Program-made: the position numbers and the translations under genes
Shown: positions 38,859-49,623 of the stretch, piece after piece
Layout: every line of letters begins with the position of its first letter
Position numbering within the stretch: the first letter of the stretch is position 1
Notes under the pieces: model-generated
What the model was told of the DNA's origin: nothing
What the model saw: only the letters and a program-made list of their open reading frames with translations
The model's database searches: none
From: Nostoc sp. NMS7
GTDB taxonomy: Bacteria > Cyanobacteriota > Cyanobacteriia > Cyanobacteriales > Nostocaceae
DNA length: 64,000 bases
Assembly (NCBI RefSeq): GCF_017115085.1
Contig: NZ_JABXKJ010000249.1
Span: forward strand, 1-64,000
Direction: 5' to 3'

Positions 38859-39070
38859 AAGTCATTAGTCATTAGTCATTAGTCAGAAACTCTACCTTTG
38901 CTTCCTGACTCCCAGCAATTTTAGGTTAGTGGAGTACTAGTGAAAGCCAAAAGCATTTACGTAATTTTTTAACTTGAGATTCAAAAGTACTTTAAGTTAT
39001 TTAAGGCATCAACCGCTACCCACTTTTATGGTTAGCGCTAGGATAGCTATGTGTTTTTTAAAGTATAAAT

Positions 39071-40693
39071 ATGGCTAAAACTTTTTACGTAAATCCAGTC
39101 ACAGGCAGCGATACCAACCTTGGTAGCCAACAAGCCCCTTTCAAAACTATTACTCAAGCCCTCAAGGTAGCTACAGATAACACTAAGATTCAACTGGCAG
39201 CTGGAAATTATAATGCTGCTAGCGGTGAAGTCTTTCCGCTAACTATTCCATCTGGGGTTATAGTGGCGGGTGATGAAGCAAACAAAGGCGATCGCATTTT
39301 GATTGAAGGAAGTGGTAACTACCTAAGCCGTACTTTTGCTGGTCAGAATGTCACATTTGTGTTGCTGGATAAAGCCGAACTCCGGGGAGTCACTGTCACA
39401 AATCTGGCTAGCCGTGGTAGTGGTGTCTGGATTGAATCAACTGCCCCTACTGTTGCTAATAGCACCTTCACCAACTGTAAACGGGAGGGAGTATTTGCTA
39501 CAGGTGAGGCTAACCCAGTTATTCTAAGTAATGTGTTTAGTCAGAATGCAGCCAATGGAATTGCGATCGCTAAAAATTCTAAAGGTCAAATTCAAGGTAA
39601 CACTTGCTTCAAAACAGGTTTTGGTGTTGCTATTAGTGATACTGCATCACCCACACTTATAGATAACAAAATTTCTGAAAACCGTTCTGGGATTATCATC
39701 TCTGGTAATGCTCGTCCCGTATTGCGTAACAATGTCAGTGAAAATAATACCGACGATGGGATCACAGTGATTGCTACTGCCCTACCAGATATCGGCAGTA
39801 CCAATAACCCAGGCGGCAATACTCTACGCAATAACGGTAAATTTGATTTGCAAAATGCTAGTTCCAACAAGCTGGTTTCCGTGGGAAATAAAATAGATGC
39901 GTCTAAAGTCACAGGAAATGTAGAGTTTGCAGATAGTTCGGTTCCAACACCCACGCCCACGCCTACGCCTACACCTACACCGATACCCACTCCCACTACG
40001 CCTACACCTACACCGATACCCACTCCCACTACGCCTACACCTACACCGATACCCACTCCCACTACGCCTACACCTACACCGATACCCACTCCCACTCCGA
40101 CACCTACGCCTACTATCGAATTAACCGATATTAGTAATCATTGGGCAGGTGGGTTTATTCGGGAATTAGTCAAATTAGAGATAGTTAATGGTTTTCCCGA
40201 TCGCACATTTAAACCAGATGCGACAATGACACGGGCACAATACGCCGCATTACTGGTAAAAGCTTTCAACCCATCGCCAAACCGCCCCGCGATCAAATTC
40301 AAAGATGTACCAGCAGACTTTTGGGCATCTAAGGTAATTCAGCAGGCATATCAAGGTTCATTTCTCTCTGGTTTTCCTGACAATAGCTTCAGTCCCAACA
40401 AAAATATCCAGCGCGTGCAAGTGATTGTCTCCCTAGTGAATGGATTGGGGTTATCTGCTGATAGTGCAACCGCCATCAAAACTTTCGATGACCAAGCAAA
40501 GATTCCCGAATATGCCAAGGATGAAGTAATCAAGGCTACTCAAAAAGAGATTATCGTCAATCACCCAAATCTCAAACAACTTAATCCTACCCGCGATGCT
40601 ACACGCGCTGAGGTAGCGGTGATGGTATACCAAGCCTTGGTAGATGCTAATCGTGTAGCAGCGATCGACTCGCCTTATATTGTGACTGCTTGA
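39071..40693 (+). CDS. DUF1565/parallel beta-helix protein with PT-repeat linker and SLH domains
   Basis: 'KTFYVNPVTGSDTNLGSQQAPFKTITQALKVA' start; TPTPTPIP repeats; C-terminal 'DISNHWAGGFIRELVKLEIVNGFPDRTFKPDATMTRAQYAALL' and 'VPADFWASKVIQQAY...GFPDNSFSPNKNIQR' SLH. Confidence 0.9.
   Translation: MAKTFYVNPVTGSDTNLGSQQAPFKTITQALKVATDNTKIQLAAGNYNAASGEVFPLTIPSGVIVAGDEANKGDRILIEGSGNYLSRTFAGQNVTFVLLDKAELRGVTVTNLASRGSGVWIESTAPTVANSTFTNCKREGVFATGEANPVILSNVFSQNAANGIAIAKNSKGQIQGNTCFKTGFGVAISDTASPTLIDNKISENRSGIIISGNARPVLRNNVSENNTDDGITVIATALPDIGSTNNPGGNTLRNNGKFDLQNASSNKLVSVGNKIDASKVTGNVEFADSSVPTPTPTPTPTPTPIPTPTTPTPTPIPTPTTPTPTPIPTPTTPTPTPIPTPTPTPTPTIELTDISNHWAGGFIRELVKLEIVNGFPDRTFKPDATMTRAQYAALLVKAFNPSPNRPAIKFKDVPADFWASKVIQQAYQGSFLSGFPDNSFSPNKNIQRVQVIVSLVNGLGLSADSATAIKTFDDQAKIPEYAKDEVIKATQKEIIVNHPNLKQLNPTRDATRAEVAVMVYQALVDANRVAAIDSPYIVTA
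39946..40110. repeat. 33-bp tandem repeat encoding TPTPTPIPTPT linker
   Basis: acgcctacacctacaccgatacccactcccact repeated 3-4 times in frame. Confidence 0.9.
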
Positions 40694-40850
40694 TTGGGAA
40701 ACTAGTTGATTTTGCAAAATCGGATGATTTTTGTCGGGGCAATTCATGTAGCTTTAGCTGACCGCAGGGTATTGCCCCAACAAAAAGGGTTCTAAATTAG
40801 AGGCAAATTCATACTTACAGCAGTTTTCATGTATTTGAACCACATCTGTT

Positions 40851-41040
40851 ATAGGGGCACAGAAAAAGCTCATGCGTGTCAACTTAGAGCCAGGGCGAAT
40901 GGAATTCACGGCTACACAAACAAAGTCCACCTCCGTGGACTAATACAAAATCAAGGGTTCTTAACCCACGGAGGTGGGTTTTGTCTGTGTAGACGCGGTT
41001 TCTAACCGCCCTTTTAACCTTAAGTTGACTGTGCCCCTAC
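40851..41040. repeat. Hairpin repeat (ATAGGGGCACAG / CTGTGCCCCTAC) split by a ~165-bp insertion
   Basis: Arms at 40851-40862 and 41029-41040 match the dispersed hairpin at 18501 and 63767; the insert has gtcaactta...gggcg / cgccc...taagttgac ends. Confidence 0.7.
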
Positions 41041-41831
41041 TGAGGCAAATTATTCGGGTCAATACCCTGAGATTGTAAATAAGCAATCAGTCGTTCTTTT
41101 TGCTGGCGTTCTTGTTCGGCGCGTTGGCGTTCTTGTTCGGCGCGTTGGCGTTCTTGTTCAGCGCGTTGGCGTTCTTGTTCAATCTGTTCCCCAGCCCACG
41201 GTAATAAATTACCAGCTTGATCCCACCAGCGTAACCAATAACCAGTGTGAGCTTCTTTTGTTCCTTGCCAAGTTCCCAAAAATAAGCCCATTACATCAAT
41301 CCAATGACGGCCATTTTCGTCAGGTAGCTTTAACTCATAGCGTTTATTTTCCAGTTGATAATATTCTAATAAACCGCCATCTGGTTCAAAAATTATGTAG
41401 ATGGGAATCTGCAAAATTTGCTCGTAGAAAAACCATTTTCCTGGTGGATAAGTTCGCTTTACCGAATATTCTCCCCCCTCAGTCTCGGATAAAAATTCGA
41501 TGGCGATCGCTGGGATATTTCCTTCTAAATTGGGTGTATAACTTTTGCGATTACCCAAAACTTGATTAACCGACTGCACATAAACCCAGTCAGGTGCTTT
41601 GGCAATAAATTGCCCGTTGATTGTCGCACAAAGACCAAAGTTTGAAGCGATCAACATCTGGGGTTGGATGAATCCACTGATTTCTAGGCTTTCACGCAAA
41701 GCACCAGCCAAAAGTGGCTGACCGGTATTCTCCACTGGTTCATCCTCTAGTTGAAAATCCTTGGGCAAAGCTTCCCAAGAGATTACCAGTTTTTGGGATT
41801 TGGCTTCACTGAGTTGGGTTGCCATAAACAC
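41037..41831 (-). CDS. Uma2-family endonuclease with C-terminal EQERQRA repeats
   Basis: 'SYTPNLEGNIPAIAIEFLSETEGGEYSVKRTYPPGKWFFYEQILQIPIYIIFEP'; 21-bp tandem repeat encodes RAEQERQ. Confidence 0.85.
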   Translation of the reverse strand: MFMATQLSEAKSQKLVISWEALPKDFQLEDEPVENTGQPLLAGALRESLEISGFIQPQMLIASNFGLCATINGQFIAKAPDWVYVQSVNQVLGNRKSYTPNLEGNIPAIAIEFLSETEGGEYSVKRTYPPGKWFFYEQILQIPIYIIFEPDGGLLEYYQLENKRYELKLPDENGRHWIDVMGLFLGTWQGTKEAHTGYWLRWWDQAGNLLPWAGEQIEQERQRAEQERQRAEQERQRAEQERQQKERLIAYLQSQGIDPNNLPQ

Positions 41832-41930
41832 AACATGAATTTATTTTTGATCTTATCGCTTCCAGGACGGCTATATATATAAGAATATCAAGAAAATCCA
41901 GATAAAAATTTTGTTTTATTAACAAAAACC

Positions 41931-44168
41931 ATGCAGTTGAATCGAAGTAATTTCCTCAGATTTCTGATCCAGTCAGAGCCAGGAAAACCAGCAATATCTA
42001 ACGGCTTGCGAGCCGTGTTAGCGTTGGGGGTTCCCATGCTAATTGGGCAACTGATCAACCAAAGGGAAAGCGGGTTATTTATCGGTTTAATAGCTTACTT
42101 TGTCAACTTAGCGAATATTGGTGGCCCTTACCGGATCAAAGCTAGGGCGATGGTAGCGGCTACTTTGGGAATAGCTGTTTCAGTATTTGTGGGTACTTTA
42201 GTCGCCAGAGTTCCAGCCCTAACTGTGGTGCTAACATTTCTCTGGGGACTTGCTTCCGGTTTGGCGTCGCTGTACGGTAATGCTGGTGCAAATGTCGGTC
42301 TGGTGATAGGGATATCATTTATTTCTACGATCGCACAGCCAGGAAACTTGGAAGTCGCACTCATGCGATCGCTGCTATGTCTAATTGCAGGTGGATGGGC
42401 GATGCTACTTTCTTTAGTAATGTGGCCTTTTAAACCTTATGATCCACTACGGATAGCTGTGGCTGCTTGCTTCAGTGGGTTGGCGCAGCCCACCGGAGGT
42501 ATCGCCAACTACATTCAGGCATTTGTCGCTAAAGTAGCAACACCTGAAAATATTTTCCTAATCAGACAGGCATTAGAGACAGCACGCACTACTTTAGGTA
42601 CATTACGGATTGGACAGTCGGCTCGAAGTTGGATGAATGAGCAGTTATTGGTGCTAATTCAGGATGGCGATCGCTTACTTGGCTCAGTTATTGGCTTAAT
42701 AGAATTACTAGAAACTTACTGCCAACAACAGCAATATCACGCAGTCCAGCAATTAGTAGACGATGCACTCGCACAAATATCAGTTATTCTTCAAGCCATA
42801 GCGAAAGCCATATCTGGTAAGCCTAGCAGCATCGATCTGGGAAATCTCAACCGCATCTATGAGGCACTCAAAGAACAAGAAAGTCTGCAAAGAAAAGCAA
42901 TTGCCGGGAGTGAGACAGATTATACAACTCTGGTTGCTCTCAGTAACCTAGTGCTGATGATCGAAAAGATAATCAAGCAATTGCAATACACTGCTCAGAC
43001 AGCTAAATCTCTGGCCGATCATAGCACGATCAGTCAACGTGATGTAGATAGACTTCTTTTAGTTGCAGACGAACAGCGATCGCTCTTAAATTTACTCAAA
43101 GAAAACCTCACCTTAGACTCAGCAATCTTTCTCCATGCTCTCCGCATTGCTGTAAGTCTAACTTTTGGCGTAATATTATACAGCATTACCAATTTACCAA
43201 TGGGGTATTGGGTGACACTGACGATCATGATAGTCCTCAAACCGAACTTGGGTGCAACTTTTCAGAGGTTTTTCCAGCGAGTTGGCGGGACTATCTTGGG
43301 AGCTGTGTTAGCTGCTGTTTTACTTGCAACCATCACGAGTAAGCTTGTATTAGACACAATTATTCTGCTAACAGTATTTTTTGGCGTTTCTCTGATCCGT
43401 TTCAACTATGGGTATTCGGTGGTTTTCTTATCAATATTTGTCTTACTGATTATTGATATTGGTCATCCCATTGGTTGGGAATTTGCTGGCTTTCGGGTGT
43501 TGAATACATTAATTGGGGCGGGACTGGCTTTTGCGAGTCATTACTTTATCTGGCCAAATTGGGAACGCGATCGTTTACCCAGTCAACTCGCCACAGCGCT
43601 ACGAGAATGTCACAAATACTTTAGCGATGTTATGGCTGTTTACCAGGGAAAAAAGGAGCCTGACTCTACCATTATCAGTCAACGGCGACAAACTGGACTG
43701 GCAATTGGCAATGCCCAAGCCTCATTCCAAGGATTACTGCGCGAACCGCAAATGCACAAAGAATTAGTAGAACCAGTGATGACGCTGCTGATATACATGG
43801 GACGTTTTACTAACGCCGTGACAGTTTTGGCAGTACATCTGGAACATTTTCGAGGAACAGTGCCACTCCCAGAATTAGAAACCTTTGTTTGCCAAATTTC
43901 GCTAGTCTTAGAACAGTTAGCTGATTCAGTACAGCAGGAAATTGCCCCACCGCCCTTACCTGACTTGGAACAAACGCTGCAAAAAATCCAACCGCACCTA
44001 CAAGCACTGCGTACAGCCCGGATACAAGAGTTAGCTGTCAATCTAGGACATACACCGATTCGTCAGGCAGTGATTGATTACAGCATATTAGATTTGGAGA
44101 TTGATCAGATTGTACGGCGGTTGACTGCTATGCACTCAGCGATGGTACGGCTAACATCAGGTAATTAA
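41931..44168 (+). CDS. FUSC family / aromatic acid exporter-like membrane protein
   Basis: Two blocks of TM segments; 'ALRIAVSLTFGVILYSITNLPMGYWVTLTIMIVLKPNLGATFQRFFQRVGGTILGAVLAAVLL'. Confidence 0.88.
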   Translation: MQLNRSNFLRFLIQSEPGKPAISNGLRAVLALGVPMLIGQLINQRESGLFIGLIAYFVNLANIGGPYRIKARAMVAATLGIAVSVFVGTLVARVPALTVVLTFLWGLASGLASLYGNAGANVGLVIGISFISTIAQPGNLEVALMRSLLCLIAGGWAMLLSLVMWPFKPYDPLRIAVAACFSGLAQPTGGIANYIQAFVAKVATPENIFLIRQALETARTTLGTLRIGQSARSWMNEQLLVLIQDGDRLLGSVIGLIELLETYCQQQQYHAVQQLVDDALAQISVILQAIAKAISGKPSSIDLGNLNRIYEALKEQESLQRKAIAGSETDYTTLVALSNLVLMIEKIIKQLQYTAQTAKSLADHSTISQRDVDRLLLVADEQRSLLNLLKENLTLDSAIFLHALRIAVSLTFGVILYSITNLPMGYWVTLTIMIVLKPNLGATFQRFFQRVGGTILGAVLAAVLLATITSKLVLDTIILLTVFFGVSLIRFNYGYSVVFLSIFVLLIIDIGHPIGWEFAGFRVLNTLIGAGLAFASHYFIWPNWERDRLPSQLATALRECHKYFSDVMAVYQGKKEPDSTIISQRRQTGLAIGNAQASFQGLLREPQMHKELVEPVMTLLIYMGRFTNAVTVLAVHLEHFRGTVPLPELETFVCQISLVLEQLADSVQQEIAPPPLPDLEQTLQKIQPHLQALRTARIQELAVNLGHTPIRQAVIDYSILDLEIDQIVRRLTAMHSAMVRLTSGN

Positions 44169-44318
44169 CAATTCAAAATTCAAAATTCAAAATTAAAGAC
44201 GGACTTTAAGAAGTTCCCCCCCTTAAAAAGGGGGGCTAGGGGGGATCAATAAGTGCCTAAAGTCACAGCGAAACACTTTTTAAACAACCTCTAAGGGGAT
44301 CTGTATTCCATTGCTGGC

Positions 44319-46865
44319 TCAAAATTTTACGTGGCTGTAGAATATATGTTTAACGCTTTCGGCTGCGATGATATAAAATGCGACGATCGCTCCTAATACA
44401 AGCACAAAACTCAACGGCAACGGTTGAAATCCGAGCAGGGTTGCCAACGGTGTCCAGGGAATGATGATTGTCACTCCAATAGTTGCCAGCGTAGCCATTA
44501 ACAAATATTTTCCTGGCTTACTGTTGAGAATGGATTGGCGGGTACGAATGACCAGCACAACCAGCGAAGCAGAGATTACAGATTCCAAAAACCAACCGGT
44601 TCTAAACTGTTGTGGTTGAGCGTGCAGCAGCAACAGCAGCGCCCCAAACGTGAGATAATCAAATACTGAACTCAGCAAACCAAACACGATCATAAAGTTG
44701 CGGATAAACTTGATATCCATCCGCCGAGGTTTGTTAGTTAACTCCTTGTCTACCCGATCTGTAGCGATCGTCAATTCCGGGAAATCAGTTAGTAGGTTCG
44801 TCAGCAAAATCTGACTGGGCAGCAACGGCAAAAAGGGCAGAACCAGAGAAATTCCCGCCATGCTAAACATATTGCCAAAATTGGCGCTAGTTGCCATAAA
44901 TATATATTTTAAAGTGTTGCCAAATGTCACCCGTCCTTCTTTTACGCCTTCGATAAGGACATTTAAATCTTTTGCCATCAACACAATATCAGCAGCTTCC
45001 TTAGCAACATCAACTGCGCTCTCCACTGAGATGCCGACATCGGCAGCATGAAGCGCAGAAGCATCGTTAATGCCGTCTCCCAGATATCCAACTACATTCC
45101 CGGCTTTTTTCAGGGCGATGATGATCCGCTCTTTTTGATTTGGCTCTACCTCGGCAAAGACATTTGTCTGTTGGACTTGCTGCATCAAGGCTTCATCACT
45201 GAGTTTCTCTAGTTCCGAACCGGTCATTGCCTTTGGTTCAGGCAATCCTACCTGCTGAATAATACTCATAGCAACCGCCTTGCTATCTCCGGTAATCATC
45301 TTCGGGGTAACTCCCAGCAGTTGCAACTCTTTGAGGGTGTCAGCAATGCCAGCTTTTGGCGGATCGAACAGAGCAAGGTAGCCGAGAAATGTCATGTTCG
45401 TTTCATCATCTTTGCTGAAAGAATCTTGATTAAAATCACGATAAGCCACACCCAAGGTTCTAAATCCCTTACTGCCCAGATCTTCAGCCTGTTGGTGGAG
45501 TTTTTGTCGCTGGTCTACAATGTTGATCGTTTTCCCCTCAGCAGTTTCAACGGTTGAGCAAACATCCAGAATATTTTTTAGTGCGCCTTTAGTAATAATT
45601 AGATGCGTACTCTCTTTCTTGAATAGAATGCTTAGACGTTTGCGGTTAAAGTCATAAGGCACTTCATCTAGCTTTTGATAGCTTGAAATATCGAATGTTT
45701 TGTATTCACGAATTGCTGTATCGATCGCATTCACATAACCTGACTCAGATGCAGCATTCAAATAAGCGTAAAGTAGAACGCGATTCGCCTGCGGGGAGTC
45801 TACGCCAACGCTTTCTTTTCCGTCTACATCAACCGCAGAGTGAATTTTCACCTCTCCTTCGGTCAGCGTACCCGTCTTATCGGTGCAAAACACATTCATA
45901 CTGCCAAAGTTTTCGATCGCGGGTAAGCGCTTGACGATCACCTGCTTTTTCGCCATTTTCTTAGCACCACGAGCCAGATTAACACTAACGATCGCAGGGA
46001 GCAGTTGGGGAGTCAAACCGACAGCCAGCGCCAGAGAAAACATAAAGGATTCCAGCACTGGGCGATGCAGGTAGACATTGGCGACAAAAATTAAAACTAC
46101 CAAAATTAGTGTTACTTCCATGAGAAAGTAGCCAAACTTGCTCAGTCCCCTTTCAAATTCCGTTTCGCTCGGTCTGAGTTTTAGGCGTTCCGATACTTTG
46201 CCGAATTCAGTTTCTTTTCCGGTATGAACAACTACTGATAAAGCCGTTCCACTAATTACATTGGTTCCCATATACAGAGAATTGGTGCGTTTGGCCAGTC
46301 CAGTTTCTGCAGCCAATACGCCACTTAGCTTATCAACCGGATAGGTTTCTCCTGTTAGTGCTGCTTCATCCACCGATAAATCTTTCGACTCTAAAACTAG
46401 ACAGTCGCCCGGAATATTTTTACCTGCACAAAGCAATACAATGTCACCAGGAACAACTTCCTCATTGGGGATTTCTTGAGATTGACCATCCCGCAAAACA
46501 GTTGCTTTAACTTGCACTAATGCTAATAATTTTTCGACGGCGTTTGAGGCTCCTCGCTCTTGCCAAAATCCTAATAGCCCACTGATCAGAACGATCGCTA
46601 AAATGATCGTGGCATCTGCCGCATCTCGAAGAAAAATCGACAGCACCGCCGCAAAAATCAGAATCAAGATAATCGGACTCTTGAATTGATTCAGCAACAG
46701 CATCCATGCGCTAGATTTGTGTTTTTGTTTGAGGCTGTTTGCGCCATACTCGCTCAGACGTTGTTTGGCATCTTGACGGCTTAACCCTGCGGTTGTAGAG
46801 TGCGTCTGCTGAAGCACCTGATCTGTGGGTAAGCTCCAAAATGTGGAAAGTTGGGGATTCATCAT
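44319..46865 (-). CDS. mgtA: magnesium-translocating P-type ATPase (MgtA-like)
   Basis: 'NVFCTDKTGTLTEGEV' phosphorylation site, 'LTGETYPVDK', 'VVGYLGDGINDASALHAADVGISVESAVDVAKEAADIVL', MgtA-like C-terminus. Confidence 0.9.
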   Translation of the reverse strand: MMNPQLSTFWSLPTDQVLQQTHSTTAGLSRQDAKQRLSEYGANSLKQKHKSSAWMLLLNQFKSPIILILIFAAVLSIFLRDAADATIILAIVLISGLLGFWQERGASNAVEKLLALVQVKATVLRDGQSQEIPNEEVVPGDIVLLCAGKNIPGDCLVLESKDLSVDEAALTGETYPVDKLSGVLAAETGLAKRTNSLYMGTNVISGTALSVVVHTGKETEFGKVSERLKLRPSETEFERGLSKFGYFLMEVTLILVVLIFVANVYLHRPVLESFMFSLALAVGLTPQLLPAIVSVNLARGAKKMAKKQVIVKRLPAIENFGSMNVFCTDKTGTLTEGEVKIHSAVDVDGKESVGVDSPQANRVLLYAYLNAASESGYVNAIDTAIREYKTFDISSYQKLDEVPYDFNRKRLSILFKKESTHLIITKGALKNILDVCSTVETAEGKTINIVDQRQKLHQQAEDLGSKGFRTLGVAYRDFNQDSFSKDDETNMTFLGYLALFDPPKAGIADTLKELQLLGVTPKMITGDSKAVAMSIIQQVGLPEPKAMTGSELEKLSDEALMQQVQQTNVFAEVEPNQKERIIIALKKAGNVVGYLGDGINDASALHAADVGISVESAVDVAKEAADIVLMAKDLNVLIEGVKEGRVTFGNTLKYIFMATSANFGNMFSMAGISLVLPFLPLLPSQILLTNLLTDFPELTIATDRVDKELTNKPRRMDIKFIRNFMIVFGLLSSVFDYLTFGALLLLLHAQPQQFRTGWFLESVISASLVVLVIRTRQSILNSKPGKYLLMATLATIGVTIIIPWTPLATLLGFQPLPLSFVLVLGAIVAFYIIAAESVKHIFYSHVKF

Positions 46866-47030
46866 TTGGGTTTTTGGGGTTAGTCAAGCGACAAGGGTTA
46901 ACCACATTTATCGTAAGCATCTGCAATCTAACCGCAGATGCGATCGCTAAACCTGTGTAATTGATTTTGAGACTGATTCACTGATTCGTTATAATATTAG
47001 ACGATAAACTTTGCTAAAGAGGGGAAATGC

Positions 47031-47240
47031 ATGACTAGCCGCGAGCAGCTTATCCAAGAACTTGCAGAGGTTCCAGATGAATTAATTAAAGTAATCTTAG
47101 ATTTTTTGCATCGGGTTCAGACAACGCGTAGGCATCATCCTCTAGCGAAATTTGCTGGTATTTTGAGTGATGATGAGGCGGCTGATTTACAGGAAGCAAT
47201 TCAAGCTGATTGTCGTCAGGTTGATTTAAATGAGTGGTGA
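47031..47240 (+). CDS. putative antitoxin of PIN-type TA pair (DUF2281-like)
   Basis: 'LIQELAEVPDELIKVILDFLHRVQ...HPLAKFAGILSDDEAADLQEAIQADCRQVD'; overlaps PIN gene by 11 nt. Confidence 0.75.
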   Translation: MTSREQLIQELAEVPDELIKVILDFLHRVQTTRRHHPLAKFAGILSDDEAADLQEAIQADCRQVDLNEW

Positions 47241-47619
47241 GATTGCATTAGATACTTCTGTTGCAATACGTTTTTTGAATGGTGATCCTGATGTTGTTTC
47301 AAGGGTGTTGGCGTTACCAGAAATATTTTTGTCGGTGGTAGTAGCGGGAGAGTTACTGTTTGGGGCTGAGAACTCGACTCGACCGTTGAAAAATCTTCCT
47401 CGATATTTCGAGTTTATGGAAGTTTGTACGGTTGTGCCTGTGGAAAAGAGAACGGCAGTTATCTATGCTCAGACTCGTTCAGTTTTGAAGCGCAAAGGAC
47501 GACCAATTCCTATGAATGATGTTTGGATTGCAGCGCATTGTCTGGAACATGGTTGGGTGCTTGTGACCGATGATTCAGATTTTGATTATGTGGATGGATT
47601 GGTTATAGAGCATTGGTAA
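47230..47619 (+). CDS. PIN-domain VapC-like toxin
   Basis: 'IALDTSVAIRFLNGDPDVV...RPIPMNDVWIAAHCLEHGWVLVTDDSDFDYVDGLVIEHW'. Confidence 0.9.
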   Translation: MSGEIALDTSVAIRFLNGDPDVVSRVLALPEIFLSVVVAGELLFGAENSTRPLKNLPRYFEFMEVCTVVPVEKRTAVIYAQTRSVLKRKGRPIPMNDVWIAAHCLEHGWVLVTDDSDFDYVDGLVIEHW

Positions 47620-47673
47620 TGATGGCTATTATGTTTTGCGATCGCCTCTTCCCATCATCTCAATGCGCGATAA

Positions 47674-49092
47674 TTTAAGTCTGCAATAGAAATAGATGTC
47701 AATCTAAGTGATGGCAATACAATAAAGGTAACTATAAAAAGAGGTCGAAATGGCAACATAAACGTCACTATATTAAATACAGAATCTGCAAAGTCGATAG
47801 CATCTCTCTCTGAACCTTTCACTATCTATTCTCCTGGATTAGCTGGAATAGCCAGACATGAAACATATATGTCTGATGGAGTACTTCTAAGAACTATTGC
47901 AAGGGGGGACGCAAACCTCGCATTTCGCAATGTTCTCCTTCGATTATCTGCACAATCCCGAAAAGATAATTGGGATTCATTTATTGGTGATCTCCAAGAA
48001 ATTTTCTCAAACATCTCTATAAAAGTAGATTTTAATGAAAAAACAGATGAATATATTTTGGTGACTATTGATTCTGGTGCAGGTAAAGATATACCTGTTG
48101 AACTCGCTGGTACTGGCATTCTTCAAGCTGTACAAATTCTTGCTTATGTACACTATTTTCATCCATCAGTAATTATCTTGGATGAGCCAGATTCTCATCT
48201 TCATCCAAATAATCAAAGATTATTATGCCGCCTTCTCCAGTCAGTTTCTGAAGATCGCTCAACACAAGTAATTCTAACCACACATTCACGTCATGTCGTT
48301 GATGCATTAAGTGGGCAGGCGATGTTTTTATGGATAAGATCTGGAACCGCCGAGAGATTTGAGCAAGATCATGACCTAGCTGTGCTGCTAGATATTGGTG
48401 CATTAGATATCAAAGAGATGGTTTCACATTCCAACTCTAAGCGTTGTATTGTATTAACCGAAGATACTCATAAACGCACACTTGAGAAGGTTCTATGGTC
48501 GTCAGGTATCCCAGAAAGCGATACATTAGTTCTTGCATACCACGGATGTACTTCTCCACAAAGCCTTCGACCTCTTATAGATTTGATACGAGCTGGCAAC
48601 TCTCATGCAACTATCGTTGTACATCGTGATCGTGATTACTTTAATGAGATAGAAGCTGAGGAATGGCAAAAACAAATTAGGAACTTGAAAGCCAAACCAT
48701 TTCTTACAAAAGGAGTTAATATTGAGTCACACTTCTTATGCCATCGACATATTGCTAATCTAAATAATATTGCTGAGATTGATGCCAGTGAACTAATTAC
48801 TCAAGCAACTAAAGACTCGAAAGACTTATGTATTAAAAAATATGTTAACGGAAGATATGACATTGAAAGGAAATCAAGTGGTTATGGAAAACTTGATTTT
48901 GGGGAATTAGCTGTTGAAGCACCTAAAATCCTAGATGATGATCCTGAGAGATATCGACATTCTAAGACAATTCTCAAAAAGGTTCGATCTTTATTTCAAG
49001 AGAAGTACAATCGTAACATTAAAATTATTGAGCAATCAGAATTTATCAAGGATCTATCACTAGAAGCGATTGCTAATTCGCTTCCAATATGA
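47674..49092 (+). pseudogene. 5'-truncated OLD-like AAA ATPase/TOPRIM nuclease-like protein
   Basis: Same frame is open from 47674 (SAIEIDVNLSDGNTIKVTIKRG...FTIYSPGLAGIARHETY) upstream of ATG 47869; Walker B 'VIILDEPDSHLHP' and H-switch 'TTHSRHVV' present, Walker A absent; C-terminal 'VHRDRDYF' TOPRIM-like. Confidence 0.7.
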
Positions 49093-49208
49093 TGCTAATA
49101 AATTTTGCGCTATCCTTTTCAAAGCCTACAACCGCTTCCTAACAGAATAGTAACAGTAATCGCTTTTGATTTGATGAAAATTGAACTAGCGATCGCAAAG
49201 CAAAATAA

Positions 49209-49607
49209 TTACCAAATAATTGTTATCAACTTTGCAGCAAAAATATTTTGATCGCAAGTTAATAAAGCTACTTGATTTCCTTGACTCTCTACAACTAAAG
49301 CTGTTGATACAATTTGGCGATCGTGCATTTCATTGATAGAGGTTAGTTCTACACTTTTTTCAATGACATCATAATCCAGTGGATGTATAAAAACTCGTTT
49401 ATCATTCTTAACAACCTTTAACAAGGCATCAACAGAAGGAATCGAAGTTTTACCACGACTAACGATCCATACCGACTCCGCCAAGGCGATCGCAGGCAAA
49501 ATTAATTCACTGGTTGCATCGGAAAGAATAGCTTTTACAATAGGGCTTAAACGAGAATTACCTTCTAAAAACCAGATTAGAGCATGGGTATCAAGTATAT
49601 ATTTCAT
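49209..49607 (-). CDS. PIN-domain toxin (VapC-like)
   Basis: 'YILDTHALIWFLEGNSRLSPIVKAIL...EMHDRQIVSTALVVESQGNQVALLTCDQNI'. Confidence 0.9.
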   Translation of the reverse strand: MKYILDTHALIWFLEGNSRLSPIVKAILSDATSELILPAIALAESVWIVSRGKTSIPSVDALLKVVKNDKRVFIHPLDYDVIEKSVELTSINEMHDRQIVSTALVVESQGNQVALLTCDQNIFAAKLITIIW

Positions 49608-49623
49608 GTTGATAGATTTATAT

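Noticed and set aside
39592-40095. 167-aa antisense ORF rich in GVGVGVG
   Set aside because: It is the reverse strand of the TPTPTP repeat linker of the SLH/DUF1565 gene; open only because of the repeat composition.
43679-44041. 120-aa minus-strand ORF, Cys/Ser rich
   Set aside because: Antisense to the FUSC-type transporter gene; composition reflects the opposite strand.
44168-44300. attcaaaattcaaaattcaaaatt and CCCCCCTTAAAAAGGGGGG
   Set aside because: Common short tandem and hairpin repeats of cyanobacterial intergenic DNA; nothing beyond that is visible.
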